A stretch of 64,000 nucleotides of DNA from an uncultured Paraprevotella sp. (GTDB taxonomy: Bacteria; Bacteroidota; Bacteroidia; Bacteroidales; Bacteroidaceae). Shown here in pieces: positions 1-9,443 of the stretch; positions within the stretch are counted from its first letter, which is position 1, and the number at the start of each line of letters is the position of its first letter. The position numbers were made by a program, and so were the translations under genes. The stretch is taken from contig CALUKY010000004.1 of the NCBI GenBank assembly GCA_944321345.1, positions 1 to 64,000 of the forward strand, in the 5' to 3' direction. Below the pieces are notes generated by a model, which was not told the origin of the DNA, made no database searches, and saw only the letters and a list, made by a program, of their open reading frames with translations.

Positions 1-89
1 ACTTTCTTACCGCGCAGAGATATACTTTGAGTTGTTCTCGAGAAAGAGATATGCTTATGTTTTTTCCGATATGTAATAAAACGAAATTC
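1..89 (+). other. Spacer to the left of 5S rRNA
   Basis: This AT-rich stretch directly precedes the 5S rRNA and has no open frame. It is most likely the 23S-5S spacer, perhaps with the last bases of 23S, because Bacteroidales rRNA operons run 16S-23S-5S. The 23S gene itself would lie outside the window to the left; that is inference. Confidence 0.6.
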
Positions 90-197
<108 letters not shown>

Positions 198-210
198 TTT
201 AAATAGATGG

Positions 211-247
211 ATCCCTTCAGAGAGCAATCTCCGGAGGGATTTTTTTT
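211..247 (+). terminator. Rho-independent terminator of the rRNA operon
   Basis: A 13-bp stem (211-223 with 228-240, one G-U pair and one mismatch) closes a GCAA tetraloop and is followed by seven T residues. It sits 14 bases after the 5S gene. Confidence 0.85.
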
Positions 248-249
248 GT

Positions 250-871
250 ATTCCTTTTTTCTGATTTCTAGGGTTACGGTGGGGCTCACCCGATATTAAT
301 GGGGAAAGAACAATTATGTATAAATGTTACCAGGGTTATTTCCTTTCCCGGGACGTTCTGTTGTCTTTATTTTTGTAACTACTCAGCATTTTCCTTTTTC
401 TGGTTTATTTTATTCTGTGGTTTCATTTGATTTACCTCATCTAATATTTTATAAGGTAAAAGAAAAAGGTTATACAAAATTAAAAATGGGGGGAAGGATT
501 ACCTTATGAGTAAATTGTTTTTTAGAGAAAAAATTATGAATTTTAGGGCACAGGTTTTCTTTATATAAACAATATGCATTCCTCTTTTGATTCCAATATG
601 CCGAAGGGTTCGGTTATTTATACCTATACAATAGGACCCGATAGCAAGATGAGAAATAAAGAATGTGTTCGCTCATCGGAAGGTTATACGAAAGTACAGT
701 TGCAGCAGGTTCATGATATGATGTACAGGATGGGGAAAGAGATAAGATGGACTCCCGGTCTGGAATATGGAGCTTATCAGGAAATAAAATATTCTTCGGC
801 TTTCCGTTTTAAGTAAAAGAGTCCCTAACTTTTGCCGATCGGATCGAAGGATGTTGAAGAGTAAAAAAGGT
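250..871. other. Intergenic region, possible gene remnant
   Basis: About 620 bases of low-GC sequence between the rRNA terminator and the efflux operon terminator. The only open frames are short, at 324-509 and 574-816 on the plus strand. The second (80 codons) ends in YQEIKYSSAFRFK and is not recognised. Its aromatic-rich end could be the tail of a decayed larger gene, but nothing in the flanks confirms this. I see no convincing promoter or ribosome binding site and do not call a gene here. Confidence 0.4.
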
Positions 872-938
872 ATAAAGAAGGAGTGCCTGACATCTGCTTC
901 CTCATCAGGAAAGCAGATGTCAGGCACTCCTTCTTTAT
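872..938. terminator. Long perfect hairpin, bidirectional terminator
   Basis: Bases 872-899 and 911-938 form a perfect 28-bp inverted repeat with an 11-base loop. The arms end in A/T-rich stretches, so the structure can stop transcripts from either side. It lies 28 bases beyond the stop of the efflux operon's last gene, which reads leftwards. Confidence 0.85.
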
Positions 939-966
939 GTTGTTGATCTGTTAGCCCAGATTTTGT

Positions 967-2175
967 TTAGAGTTCAAATGCATGCAAGTCTGCAAGAGCA
1001 GTCTGATAATCTTTTTCCGTCTGAAGCAGATTCTTCCGGAAATCATAATAACGGGTCATCTCGTTCAGATAATCCATCAGATTGATTTCTCCTTTCAGAA
1101 GAGCTTCTTTCATCAGCGGTATGGTATTCAGGCTGCCTAAAGCCTCTTGTTGCATCTGTAGAGACTTTTTCAATTCAACAGACTGCACATACTGTGCTTT
1201 CAGGTTGTTGTACACTCTCTGTCGTGCATCCGAAGCTGTGCTTTGGGCGGCTTCTACGTCAAGCTTGCTTTTCTTTACCTTGTTTTTGTTTTCCCACAGC
1301 GGGATGCTCATGCCGATGGCAAAGCCCTGCATTCGCTCTGTTTCTGTAAATTCGCCTTTATAGCCAACGGACAGCGAAGGAATCATCTCGCTTTTGGTAG
1401 CTCGCACGCTTTTCTTTTTCAATTCCAGATCTTTCTGATAATAATTCAGTTCTGGAACCGATGCTTCCATCTGCTGAAACCAGTTGTCGAAATTTTCGGG
1501 CAGTGCCAAAGGTGACAGACTCCATTCCGGCGACAGACTGACGGTGTTTCCTCCGTTCAGTCCGTACAAGTCCTGAAGAAGCACTTCCTTTTGAGCGTTT
1601 GTATTCCGGATTTCGGTAGCGATGGCCGCACGGTTCAGTTTGCTTCGGTTCACATCCAGCACATTTCCGCTTCCGTTGCGGAGCAGAGTTTCATAGATGC
1701 TAACCAAAGAATCCGCGTCGGTCAGTTGTGTGTTCAGCTCCTGTAGCATTCTGTTGCAGAAAGAAATTTCAATCAGCTTTTTCTGCGCTTCCAGCAGAAC
1801 GGCGTTCCGTGTTTGGCGGAAGCTGATTTCTGCCAGTTCGTTTTTGGTGCCTGCCAGCTGTTTTTTCTGTCCGCTGATGACGCTCCATTCCAGTTCCTGA
1901 GTCACGCTGACTTCTTTTCCTTTCTCTCTCGGGTTGCGTGTGTTCCATTTATGTTCGAACTCCACTTCCGGGTTTTTCAGATTCAGTCCTGTCTTGTTGT
2001 CCATTATGGTGGCCGACAGGGTTTTCTGTGCCGCTATGATCTGCGTGTTGTTCTGCTCTATCAGATCCAGAACCTCGTCCGAGTTGTTCTGTCCGTAAGC
2101 CATTCCCGAACAGAGCAGACAACTGGAGATAAGGGTGCGCAACACATTCTTATAAGATATATATAATGTGGTCAT
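967..2175 (-). CDS. TolC/CusC-family outer membrane efflux channel
   Basis: Outer-membrane channel of a tripartite metal efflux pump. The 402-residue protein starts with a signal peptide (hydrophobic stretch about residues 10-26, likely cut near AYG-Q). It then shows the long heptad-rich helices of the outer membrane efflux protein family, with paired helical repeats around 40-200 and 230-390. It is slightly shorter than proteobacterial CusC, as is common for CzcC-like proteins of Bacteroidetes. It is the third gene of the operon, 11 bases after the RND pump stop, so co-transcribed. The substrate metal cannot be read from this subunit. Confidence 0.9.
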   Translation of the reverse strand: MTTLYISYKNVLRTLISSCLLCSGMAYGQNNSDEVLDLIEQNNTQIIAAQKTLSATIMDNKTGLNLKNPEVEFEHKWNTRNPREKGKEVSVTQELEWSVISGQKKQLAGTKNELAEISFRQTRNAVLLEAQKKLIEISFCNRMLQELNTQLTDADSLVSIYETLLRNGSGNVLDVNRSKLNRAAIATEIRNTNAQKEVLLQDLYGLNGGNTVSLSPEWSLSPLALPENFDNWFQQMEASVPELNYYQKDLELKKKSVRATKSEMIPSLSVGYKGEFTETERMQGFAIGMSIPLWENKNKVKKSKLDVEAAQSTASDARQRVYNNLKAQYVQSVELKKSLQMQQEALGSLNTIPLMKEALLKGEINLMDYLNEMTRYYDFRKNLLQTEKDYQTALADLHAFEL

Positions 2176-2186
2176 AACTAAATGTC

Positions 2187-5100
2187 TTATTGTTTCTTTT
2201 CATTTTTGGAGATCAGCAGATAAACTACCGGTATGACGAATGCGTTCAGCAAGGTACTGCTGAGCAGACCGCCGAGCATCACTTTGGCCATCGGACTTTG
2301 GATTTCATTTCCCGGCAGGTCGCTTCCGATTACCAGCGGAATCAGGGCCAGTGCAGAAGTCAGAGCCGTCATCAGAATCGGGTTCAGACGGTCGAGCGAT
2401 CCTTTCACAATGCTCTCATGCAAGGAAAGTCCTTCGTGACGCAGTTCATTGTAGCGGTCAATCAACAGGATACCGTTACGGGTAGCGATACCGAACAGAG
2501 ATATGAATCCGATAATGGCCGGAATGCTGATAATGCCATCCGTACATTTTACCGCTACAATACCACCAATCAGAGCCAGCGGCAAGTTTATCAGAACCAC
2601 AGCCGACTGCTTGACATGATGAAATTGGTTATACAGCAGCATGAAGATAATCAGGATAGACAGTAAAGAAGTAATACCCAGGATTCTGCTGGCCGCCTGC
2701 TCACTTTCAAACTGACCGCCATATTCAATGTGATATCCTTCGGGTAGTGTGATTTTCTCGTCGATGGTTTTCTGAATGTCTGAAACCACACTATGCAGGT
2801 CGCGGTCGGCTACATTGGCAGATACGACAATCTTTCTGGCCACATTCTCACGGTTGATGGTATTCGGACCGGAAGCGGAACGCACTTCGGCCAAGGCTTC
2901 CAAGGGCACCTTGCCGTTTGGAGTGTCCAATACTAAGTCACGGATATTGTCGATGGTGTGGCGACTGCTTTCTCCGGCCTTTACGGTCAGGTCGAAAGCC
3001 TTGTTGCCTTCATAAACCTGTGATACGACTACGCCATTAAGCAATACCTCAATACTGCGGGCAAATTCAGCAGGAGACACTCCGTAGCGGGCCAGCATTT
3101 CGCGTTTCGGCAGAATCTGCAACTGCGGACGTTCGATCTGCTGTTCCACATTCAGGTCAACGACTCCTTCCACTCCGGCAATCTCCTCTTTAATCTGGTT
3201 ACCGAGGCGGAACATGGTGTTCAGGTCTGTACCGAACAGTTTGATGGCAATGTTTGACTGTGTACCGCTGAGCATGGCGTCGATACGATGCGAGATGGGT
3301 TGTCCGATTTCGATATTCACTCCGGAGAGTTCCCCTAATTTATGACGTACTTCCTCTAAGAACTCAGATTTACTCCGGTCTCTCAATTCAAACGGCGCCT
3401 CGATTTCCGAGGTATTGACACCCAGAGCATGCTCGTCCAGTTCGGCACGTCCGGTCTTACGGGCCACATTCTTGATTTCAGGCACGGTAAGCAACAGTTT
3501 CTCCGCTTGCAGCCCGATACGGTTGCTTTCTTCCAGAGAGATACCCGGAAGAGTACTTACGTTGATGGTGAGTGATCCCTCGTTAAATGCCGGAAGGAAG
3601 CTGCGTCCCAAAGTAAAAAACAGGGCAATGGCTACAACCAGACAGGCACCGGTGCAGCCCAATACCCAATTCTTGTGTCGGATAGCCTGTTCCAGAGTGC
3701 GGTGATAGCCGTTCTTCAGTTTTCGTACCACCCAAGGTTCCTTGTTTTCTTTTTCGTCCAGTTTCTTGTTCTTATCGTTCAACAGATAACTGCAGAGCAC
3801 AGGAGTAAGCGTCAGTGCTACGGCGGTGCTGGCAAACAAAGAGATAACGAAAGAGATACCCAGCGGAACCAGCATACGTCCCTCCATGCCGCTCAGGAAG
3901 AACAGAGGCAGGAAACTGGCAACGATAATCAGGGTACTGTTCAAGATCGGTATACGCACCTCTTTTGAAGCTTCGAATACAATCTGTTTGATTGGTTTGC
4001 GTTCCTCAGGATGCAGCATACGGTTCTCGCGCAGATGGCGGAATACATTCTCCACATCCACAATGGCATCGTCCACCAGCGAACCGATGGCAATGGCCAT
4101 ACCTCCGATACTCATCGTGTTGATGGTCAGTCCTAACAGATGCATCACTAAAATCGTGATAAGCAGAGAAATCGGAATGGTCACCAGAGAAATGATGGTG
4201 GTACGTGCATTCATCAGGAAGATAAAGAGCACGATGACTACGAAGATGGCTCCTTCAATCAGAGAGCGCTGGATGTTTCCAATGGAATTGTTGATGAAAG
4301 AGCTCTGGCGGAAAATCTGACTGTCCATATGTACGTCGGCCGGAAGTTCTTTTTTCAGGTTTTCCAGAGAACGGTCCAATTGGTCTGTCAATTCCAGGGT
4401 GCTGACATTCGGCTGTTTGGTAACGGTAACCAGTACCGCAGGAGTGGCCCGATTAGAGGCCATACCCGTTTTGGGAGATTTGGCTCCGATTTTCAGTTCG
4501 GCAATGTCCTGCAACAGGATTGGAGAGCCGTTGATGTTTTTAATCACGGTCTGTGCCAGTTCTTCGGTACGGTTGGTCTGTACCACACCGCGCACAATAT
4601 ACTCATTTCCATATTCATAATGAATGCCACCGCTGACATTAGTATTGACATTCTCCAGCTGTTCCATGACCTCAGATAAAGTGATTCCATAGTGCTTCAT
4701 CTTTTCCGGCTGAAGCAGAATCTGGTATTCTCTGGCATCGCCTCCGATGACTGCGACCTGTGCCACACCTCCGGTTGAAAGCAGACGCGGACGGATGGTC
4801 CAGTCAGCAAAGGTACGCAAATCCTCAAGTGATGTAGAATCGGCGGTAAGACCGATGATCATCATTTCTCCCAGAATGGAGGACTGCGGACCCAAAACCG
4901 GTTCGCTGACACCTTCGGGCAACTGGTCGCCTAATACGGCCAGCTTCTCGGAAACAATCTGACGGGCACGGTAGATTTCGGTATCCCAGTCAAATTCTAC
5001 CCAAACAATGGAGAAACCTGTAGTACTCTGCGAGCGTACACGGCGCACGCCGGTGGCTCCGTTTACGGCTGTTTCCACAGGAAAGGTAACCAGTTTCTCT

Positions 5101-5282
5101 ACTTCTTCAGGAGCCATACCTCCGGCTTCGGTCATCACAACTACGGTCGGCGCATTCAGATCCGGAAAGACGTCCACTTCCATTTTCTGAACGACAAAAA
5201 TGCCGCTCAGCACAACCAACACTCCGACAATCAGAACCGCCAGACGGTTGTGCAGTGCTGTTTGAATGATTTTATTCAGCAT
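2187..5282 (-). CDS. CusA/CzcA-family heavy-metal RND efflux pump
   Basis: Inner-membrane proton-driven pump that moves metal ions to the adaptor and outer channel. The 1031-residue length is typical of the HME-RND family. It begins with an N-terminal membrane helix, has a large periplasmic loop, then a transmembrane block carrying the GSLVDDAIVDVENVFRHL motif, whose acidic residues relay protons in CusA/CzcA. A second half repeats this plan, with GIATRNGILLIDRYNEL. It follows the adaptor gene by 30 bases. The choice among Cu/Ag, Zn/Co/Cd and Ni is open; CusA/CzcA are the closest named families by motif. Confidence 0.93.
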   Translation of the reverse strand: MLNKIIQTALHNRLAVLIVGVLVVLSGIFVVQKMEVDVFPDLNAPTVVVMTEAGGMAPEEVEKLVTFPVETAVNGATGVRRVRSQSTTGFSIVWVEFDWDTEIYRARQIVSEKLAVLGDQLPEGVSEPVLGPQSSILGEMMIIGLTADSTSLEDLRTFADWTIRPRLLSTGGVAQVAVIGGDAREYQILLQPEKMKHYGITLSEVMEQLENVNTNVSGGIHYEYGNEYIVRGVVQTNRTEELAQTVIKNINGSPILLQDIAELKIGAKSPKTGMASNRATPAVLVTVTKQPNVSTLELTDQLDRSLENLKKELPADVHMDSQIFRQSSFINNSIGNIQRSLIEGAIFVVIVLFIFLMNARTTIISLVTIPISLLITILVMHLLGLTINTMSIGGMAIAIGSLVDDAIVDVENVFRHLRENRMLHPEERKPIKQIVFEASKEVRIPILNSTLIIVASFLPLFFLSGMEGRMLVPLGISFVISLFASTAVALTLTPVLCSYLLNDKNKKLDEKENKEPWVVRKLKNGYHRTLEQAIRHKNWVLGCTGACLVVAIALFFTLGRSFLPAFNEGSLTINVSTLPGISLEESNRIGLQAEKLLLTVPEIKNVARKTGRAELDEHALGVNTSEIEAPFELRDRSKSEFLEEVRHKLGELSGVNIEIGQPISHRIDAMLSGTQSNIAIKLFGTDLNTMFRLGNQIKEEIAGVEGVVDLNVEQQIERPQLQILPKREMLARYGVSPAEFARSIEVLLNGVVVSQVYEGNKAFDLTVKAGESSRHTIDNIRDLVLDTPNGKVPLEALAEVRSASGPNTINRENVARKIVVSANVADRDLHSVVSDIQKTIDEKITLPEGYHIEYGGQFESEQAASRILGITSLLSILIIFMLLYNQFHHVKQSAVVLINLPLALIGGIVAVKCTDGIISIPAIIGFISLFGIATRNGILLIDRYNELRHEGLSLHESIVKGSLDRLNPILMTALTSALALIPLVIGSDLPGNEIQSPMAKVMLGGLLSSTLLNAFVIPVVYLLISKNEKKQ

Positions 5283-5312
5283 AGTTTGTTTCTGTCAAAG
5301 TTAGTAAATGGA

Positions 5313-6455
5313 TTAGTGATTATGGTTGTGACCTTCTGGAATGGTTCCGCTTTGTGAAGCTAACTTTACATGGATGGCTCCCTGGGTAACAACTTTTTCA
5401 TTGGCTTGAATACCTTTCAGAATTTCAACGCGCACTCCATCCTGTCCTCCGGTTTTCACTTCTCTCTTCTCATAATGTTCTTTGTCTTTCTGTACGTAAA
5501 CAAAGAATACTCCCTGCTCTTCGGTCAGTGCGGTGAGAGGAGCGGTCAGAGCTTCACGCTGCTCGTTACCCAAAAGCCATATTTCCGCAAAACTTCCGGG
5601 CAGGATGTTGCCTACATTATTACATTCAAAGATAACCGGAACATAGAAAGTACCTTCCGGCATGCTTTTGCCGGAAGACAGCAAGCGTCCGCCGATACTG
5701 TCCAGACATATGGTCTGCTGTGTGGCTTCCGTACGGAAGTTGGCACTGCGTACCTGGTTCAGGAAAGCATAATGACGTTCGCTGACTTCTGCACGGATTT
5801 GCATTTTCTGGTTCTGTGTGATGATGGCCAGCGGTTGTCCTATGGTAACATAATCTCCCGGACGTACCAGAATCTGTTTGATGAATCCGCTCTGGTTGGC
5901 AGTTACACTCATACCGTTTCCGCTCTTCTTCTGTCCCATTCCAGAGAGATTTTCGCGGGCCAGATCACGGCGCAGTCTGATCTGTTCAAATTCCTTTTGG
6001 CTGATAATCTGTTTTTGTACCAGTTCCTCGGCACGCTTCAGTTCACTTTCCGCATTGGCCAGGTCCAGACGTGCCTTTTCAATCGGGTCACCGTTTTCCA
6101 CACCTTTGGATGAAATGCTGAAAAGTGCTTGTCCGGCTCTTACGGCATTGCCCTCATACAGGTTACCGTTATAAGTAACCAGTCCGCTGGTTGTAGCGGC
6201 AACGGTCTTTTCATTTCCGTTGGCAGCCAGAATCTTTCCGCCCACCTTGATGGCCGGACTGAAGTTGCTTTTGGTTGCGGTTTCTGTTTTCAGACCGATT
6301 CTTTCAGCTTGATGCGGATCCAGAACAATCACCCCTTCGTGGTCATGTTCTTCGTGTTTTTCTTCTTCCGCAGCATGATTGTGAGAACAACTTATGGTTG
6401 TTCCGGCGGCCAGCAGAAATGCCAGTCGCAAAATGTTCTTAGATAAATGATTCAT
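5313..6455 (-). CDS. CusB/CzcB-family periplasmic adaptor (membrane fusion protein)
   Basis: Adaptor that links the RND pump to the outer-membrane channel. The 380-residue protein has a lipoprotein-like signal ending TTISCSHN. Next comes a His/Glu-rich metal-binding stretch (about residues 25-45), a lipoyl/hairpin core with helices around 125-170, beta-barrel domains, and a His-rich tail EGHNHNH. His-rich ends are usual in HME-type adaptors and suggest metal capture in the periplasm. It is separated from the upstream small gene by 129 bases that contain an 11-bp inverted repeat (6504-6514 with 6528-6538). That repeat has no U-tract, so it may stabilise or process the mRNA. Confidence 0.92.
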   Translation of the reverse strand: MNHLSKNILRLAFLLAAGTTISCSHNHAAEEEKHEEHDHEGVIVLDPHQAERIGLKTETATKSNFSPAIKVGGKILAANGNEKTVAATTSGLVTYNGNLYEGNAVRAGQALFSISSKGVENGDPIEKARLDLANAESELKRAEELVQKQIISQKEFEQIRLRRDLARENLSGMGQKKSGNGMSVTANQSGFIKQILVRPGDYVTIGQPLAIITQNQKMQIRAEVSERHYAFLNQVRSANFRTEATQQTICLDSIGGRLLSSGKSMPEGTFYVPVIFECNNVGNILPGSFAEIWLLGNEQREALTAPLTALTEEQGVFFVYVQKDKEHYEKREVKTGGQDGVRVEILKGIQANEKVVTQGAIHVKLASQSGTIPEGHNHNH

Positions 6456-6584
6456 ATATTGTATTTTAAGATTTTAATTGTAAATCTGTAAGTTTATAGA
6501 TTCTTTCTTTGTGCGTTCGGGGTAGAGGCACAAAGAAACATCTGTCGGCCATGTCTGAGACATCCGTCAGAAAGAAAGGTCAGC

Positions 6585-7007
6585 TTAAAATACAAAAACG
6601 GGAGGTGCCCTAAGGCCATGTGAAGAGTAAATTTCCGGGCAAGGTCCTCGTGGACTGTTTCCGGAAGGAAAACGGTTGCTGTGATATTCCACAATAAAGA
6701 AAGAGCATTCCTGTGGAGCACAGCATAATGATTTTGCCGGACGGTTGTCCGGTTGTTGTACTGTTTGTCTGCATGACTTTTCCACTCCCAGAATTTTTCC
6801 GGAATGACAATGACAGGGAGTCTCCTGTCCGTGATTTTCCGTCGGCAGACAAGTATTTCCTTTTTGACAGTGGTTTTGCAGCACCAGGTGTTCCCAACCC
6901 AGACAAATATGGGTAGCCACATGGTGATGGTATCCTGCCAGAGAGAATACCACAATTGCCCATAGAGCTATGTGAAGGCTTAATTTGTGAAACACAGACT
7001 GATGCAT
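6585..7007 (-). CDS. Cys/His-rich small membrane protein heading the metal efflux operon
   Basis: A 140-residue protein with one N-terminal hydrophobic segment (LHIALWAIVVFSLAGYHHH) followed by many Cys and His residues (HCQKGNTC, TPCHCHSG, SLCC). This suggests a periplasmic domain that binds metal. I take it to be the Bacteroides family often annotated DUF6769 beside RND metal pumps; that name is from memory. The start at 7007 is chosen because the promoter -7 element lies at 7028-7035, so the earlier ATG at 7058 falls inside the promoter. A role as metal sensor, chaperone or sink for the pump is inferred from composition and position. Confidence 0.7.
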   Translation of the reverse strand: MHQSVFHKLSLHIALWAIVVFSLAGYHHHVATHICLGWEHLVLQNHCQKGNTCLPTENHGQETPCHCHSGKILGVEKSCRQTVQQPDNRPAKSLCCAPQECSFFIVEYHSNRFPSGNSPRGPCPEIYSSHGLRAPPVFVF

Positions 7008-7027
7008 GTTTTTTATTTTATTTTCTG

Positions 7028-7058
7028 CAAAAGTACGACAAAATCCCGGAGCATACAA
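7028..7058 (-). promoter_or_regulatory. Bacteroides-type promoter of the metal efflux operon
   Basis: On the minus strand TTG (7058-7056) is followed after 20 bases by TACTTTTG (7035-7028), an exact match to the -7 consensus TAnnTTTG. Transcription should begin near 7022, about 15 bases before the start codon at 7007. Confidence 0.75.
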
Positions 7059-7073
7059 TAAGGAAATACATTT

Positions 7074-7088
7074 TGCAACCAGGTTGCA
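7074..7088. promoter_or_regulatory. Palindromic operator-like site upstream of the metal efflux promoter
   Basis: TGCAACC-A-GGTTGCA is a perfect 7+1+7 palindrome ending 16 bases upstream of the -33 element. Its position (about -52 to -66) fits a site for a dimeric regulator acting in trans, since no regulator gene is adjacent. A Fur/Zur-like or other metal-responsive regulator is possible; this is inference. Confidence 0.5.
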
Positions 7089-7119
7089 TCACTTTCCTTT
7101 TTTCCGGAAGAAGAGTGGC

Positions 7120-7479
7120 TTATTTCAAGGTTTTGTAAGAGAGGATGTGCCAGGAGATGGCTGCTGCCAATAATAGCAGGGCTACACGTATCCAAAGATA
7201 AGGTACTACTCCAAAGGCTGCAATAAGCATCGTGATCCATACCATACTCACCGAAATGATCTTCGCTTTCAGGGGAATGGCCCGGTGTTCTCTGAAGTTA
7301 CGGATGTAAGGGCCCATCTGTTTATGGTTGATGAGCCATTCATAGAGTCTGGGGGAGCTTCGGAAAAAGCAGGCGGCAGCCAGTAACAGAAAAGGGGTTG
7401 TGGGCAGCAAAGGCAGAAAAATCCCCATGATAGCCAGAATCATGGCCATGCAGCCACATACAATCAATAATATTCTCAT
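7120..7479 (-). CDS. DUF454 (YbaN-like) inner membrane protein
   Basis: A 119-residue membrane protein with about three hydrophobic segments and the family signature LPTTPFLLLAAACFFRSSPR followed by YEWLINH and GPYIRNF. The biochemical role of DUF454 proteins is unknown. The start at 7479 is preferred over the ATG at 7551 because it makes an ATGA overlap with the recQ stop codon, typical of translational coupling, and removes a charged extension absent from the family. It is the last gene after recJ-recQ. Confidence 0.88.
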   Translation of the reverse strand: MRILLIVCGCMAMILAIMGIFLPLLPTTPFLLLAAACFFRSSPRLYEWLINHKQMGPYIRNFREHRAIPLKAKIISVSMVWITMLIAAFGVVPYLWIRVALLLLAAAISWHILSYKTLK

Positions 7480-9425
7480 GTCTGTTCGGAAGTGGATTCG
7501 TTTTCTGTGGTGATTTTCGGATTCAGACAGATCATACCGTCTTTCAGGCAAATCTTTTCTTCCAGTATCATCTGATGCAGGATCATTCCTGTTGTTTCAC
7601 GGTTTACACCCGGAAAGTCTATATCATGGATCGGAGTTTCCGTTTGTTCCTGCAGGAGTTTTTGGATTCTTTTTTCTATATTTTCAGCCAATCCCTGACT
7701 GATTCCTGAACTGTTCTTTTTCAGGCATACATCACAGCTTTGGCAGTTTTCTTCGCTCTCTTCTCCAAAATATGCCAGTAGCATTCGGCTGCGGCATAGA
7801 TCGTCGCGTGTGGCGTAATCGATCATAGCCTGTATACGGGTCTCGTATTTTTCTTTCCGGTCTTCGTAAATTTCTTTGGAGATGAAGAGACGCGCCGTTT
7901 CCACCCTTTTTCGGGCAAAGCGGATATACGGAGTTTTCTTGTAAGGGATATAGCTGATGATTCTTCTCTTGCTCAAGGCAATCAGTCCCCGATATACCAT
8001 TTCACGATTCATACCGGTTTGTTTGCCCAACAGTGTTTCGTCAATGGTGATATAATCGCTGAATATACCTCCATAGCTTCTTAGCACAGCTTGGATCAAC
8101 GATTCGTATTCCGGCTCCAGTCCGTGCAAATGATACAATTCATCCCGGCGTACCAGAAATATCAGTCGTGATTCGTTTTCCTGTTCGTCGATGTATTCCA
8201 GATAGCCGGCCCGGGTAAGAATTCTCAAGGCACTGTCTGTGGGGACCGGAAAATGCTTGAAGTTCCGGCAGAATTCGTTCAGATTGAATTCGCGGGTCAC
8301 ATTCAGACCGTCGCCCATTGCCATCTGGTAATAGTAACAGATATGCTCGTATATTTCCTTGATGAAATCACGGTCGGGGAAGGTGTCTGGTATACGTTTC
8401 ATCAGTTTGGTCTTGTCGCTGGCATTATAGAGCAGCACGGCATATGCTTTTTTCCCGTCACGCCCGGCGCGTCCGGCCTCCTGAAAATACGCTTCGGGAG
8501 AGTCGGGTACATCCATGTGGACTACCAGTCGCACGTCAGGTTTGTCGATACCCATACCAAAGGCGTTGGTGGCCACCATGATACGGTATTGGTCTGTTTG
8601 CCACAGTTTCTGGCGCTCGTCTTTTTCGCTATTGCTCAGTCCGGCGTGATAAAAGGTTGCGGTCAGTCCCTGTTCCTCCAGTTGTGCTGCCAGTTCCTTG
8701 CATCCTTTTCGGCTCCGGCAATATACGATGACTGTGCCCGCCATGCTGCCGATAATATGCTTCAATTCGGTTTCCTTATCCTCGGTATGGCGTACCACGT
8801 AAGCCAGGTTTTTTCGGGCAAAACTCATATTGAAGACATTTTCCTGTCGGAAATGGAGCTTTTCCTGAATATCCTTGACTACCTCGGGTGTGGCTGTAGC
8901 AGTAAGTGCCAGTACGGGGGCTTCGGGAATTATTTTCCGGAGATCGGCAATTTTAATATATGACGGACGGAAGTCATAACCCCATTGTGAGATACAGTGT
9001 GCTTCGTCTACAGTGATGAAGCTTACCCGCATCCGTTTCAGTTTGGTGAGAAACAGTTCGGAGGAGAGGCGTTCGGGCGATACGTACAAAAACTTGTAAT
9101 CCCCAAAGATACAGTTCTCCAGAGTGACCAGTATTTCATTGTGTGTCAGTCCGGAATAGATGGCGGCAGCTTTGATTCCCCTTTTTTTCAGATTTTCCAC
9201 CTGATCTTTCATCAGGGCTATCAGAGGAGTGATCACGATACAGATTCCTTCCTGAGCCAATGCCGGAACCTGAAAGGCGATGGATTTTCCACCTCCTGTA
9301 GGCATCAGTCCCAAAGTATCTTTTCCGCTACCGATGCTATGGATGATTTCCTGTTGAATGCCCCGGAAATCATCATAGCCCCAGTATTGTTTCAGTATAA
9401 TGCGATATTTGTCTTCCGTCATCAT
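7476..9425 (-). CDS. recQ: RecQ-family ATP-dependent DNA helicase
   Basis: 3'-5' DNA helicase acting in recombination and repair. Walker A is MPTGGGKS (about residues 41-48) and the DEAH box is VDEAHC (about 139-144). Motif VI contains QEAGRAGRDG. A zinc-binding Cys cluster ends CQSCDVCL, followed by a winged-helix-like region. There is no recognisable HRDC domain at the C-terminus, so at 649 residues it is a RecQ of the shorter class. Two ATG codons stand in tandem at 9425 and 9422. It follows recJ by 18 bases, and the RecQ-RecJ pair fits their known joint role in end processing in the RecF pathway. Confidence 0.95.
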   Translation of the reverse strand: MMTEDKYRIILKQYWGYDDFRGIQQEIIHSIGSGKDTLGLMPTGGGKSIAFQVPALAQEGICIVITPLIALMKDQVENLKKRGIKAAAIYSGLTHNEILVTLENCIFGDYKFLYVSPERLSSELFLTKLKRMRVSFITVDEAHCISQWGYDFRPSYIKIADLRKIIPEAPVLALTATATPEVVKDIQEKLHFRQENVFNMSFARKNLAYVVRHTEDKETELKHIIGSMAGTVIVYCRSRKGCKELAAQLEEQGLTATFYHAGLSNSEKDERQKLWQTDQYRIMVATNAFGMGIDKPDVRLVVHMDVPDSPEAYFQEAGRAGRDGKKAYAVLLYNASDKTKLMKRIPDTFPDRDFIKEIYEHICYYYQMAMGDGLNVTREFNLNEFCRNFKHFPVPTDSALRILTRAGYLEYIDEQENESRLIFLVRRDELYHLHGLEPEYESLIQAVLRSYGGIFSDYITIDETLLGKQTGMNREMVYRGLIALSKRRIISYIPYKKTPYIRFARKRVETARLFISKEIYEDRKEKYETRIQAMIDYATRDDLCRSRMLLAYFGEESEENCQSCDVCLKKNSSGISQGLAENIEKRIQKLLQEQTETPIHDIDFPGVNRETTGMILHQMILEEKICLKDGMICLNPKITTENESTSEQT

Positions 9426-9443
9426 GTTTCAGCTTTCTGTCGC

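Noticed and set aside
324..509. 61-codon open frame after the rRNA operon
   Set aside because: Phe-rich low-complexity text with no upstream signals; probably spacer.
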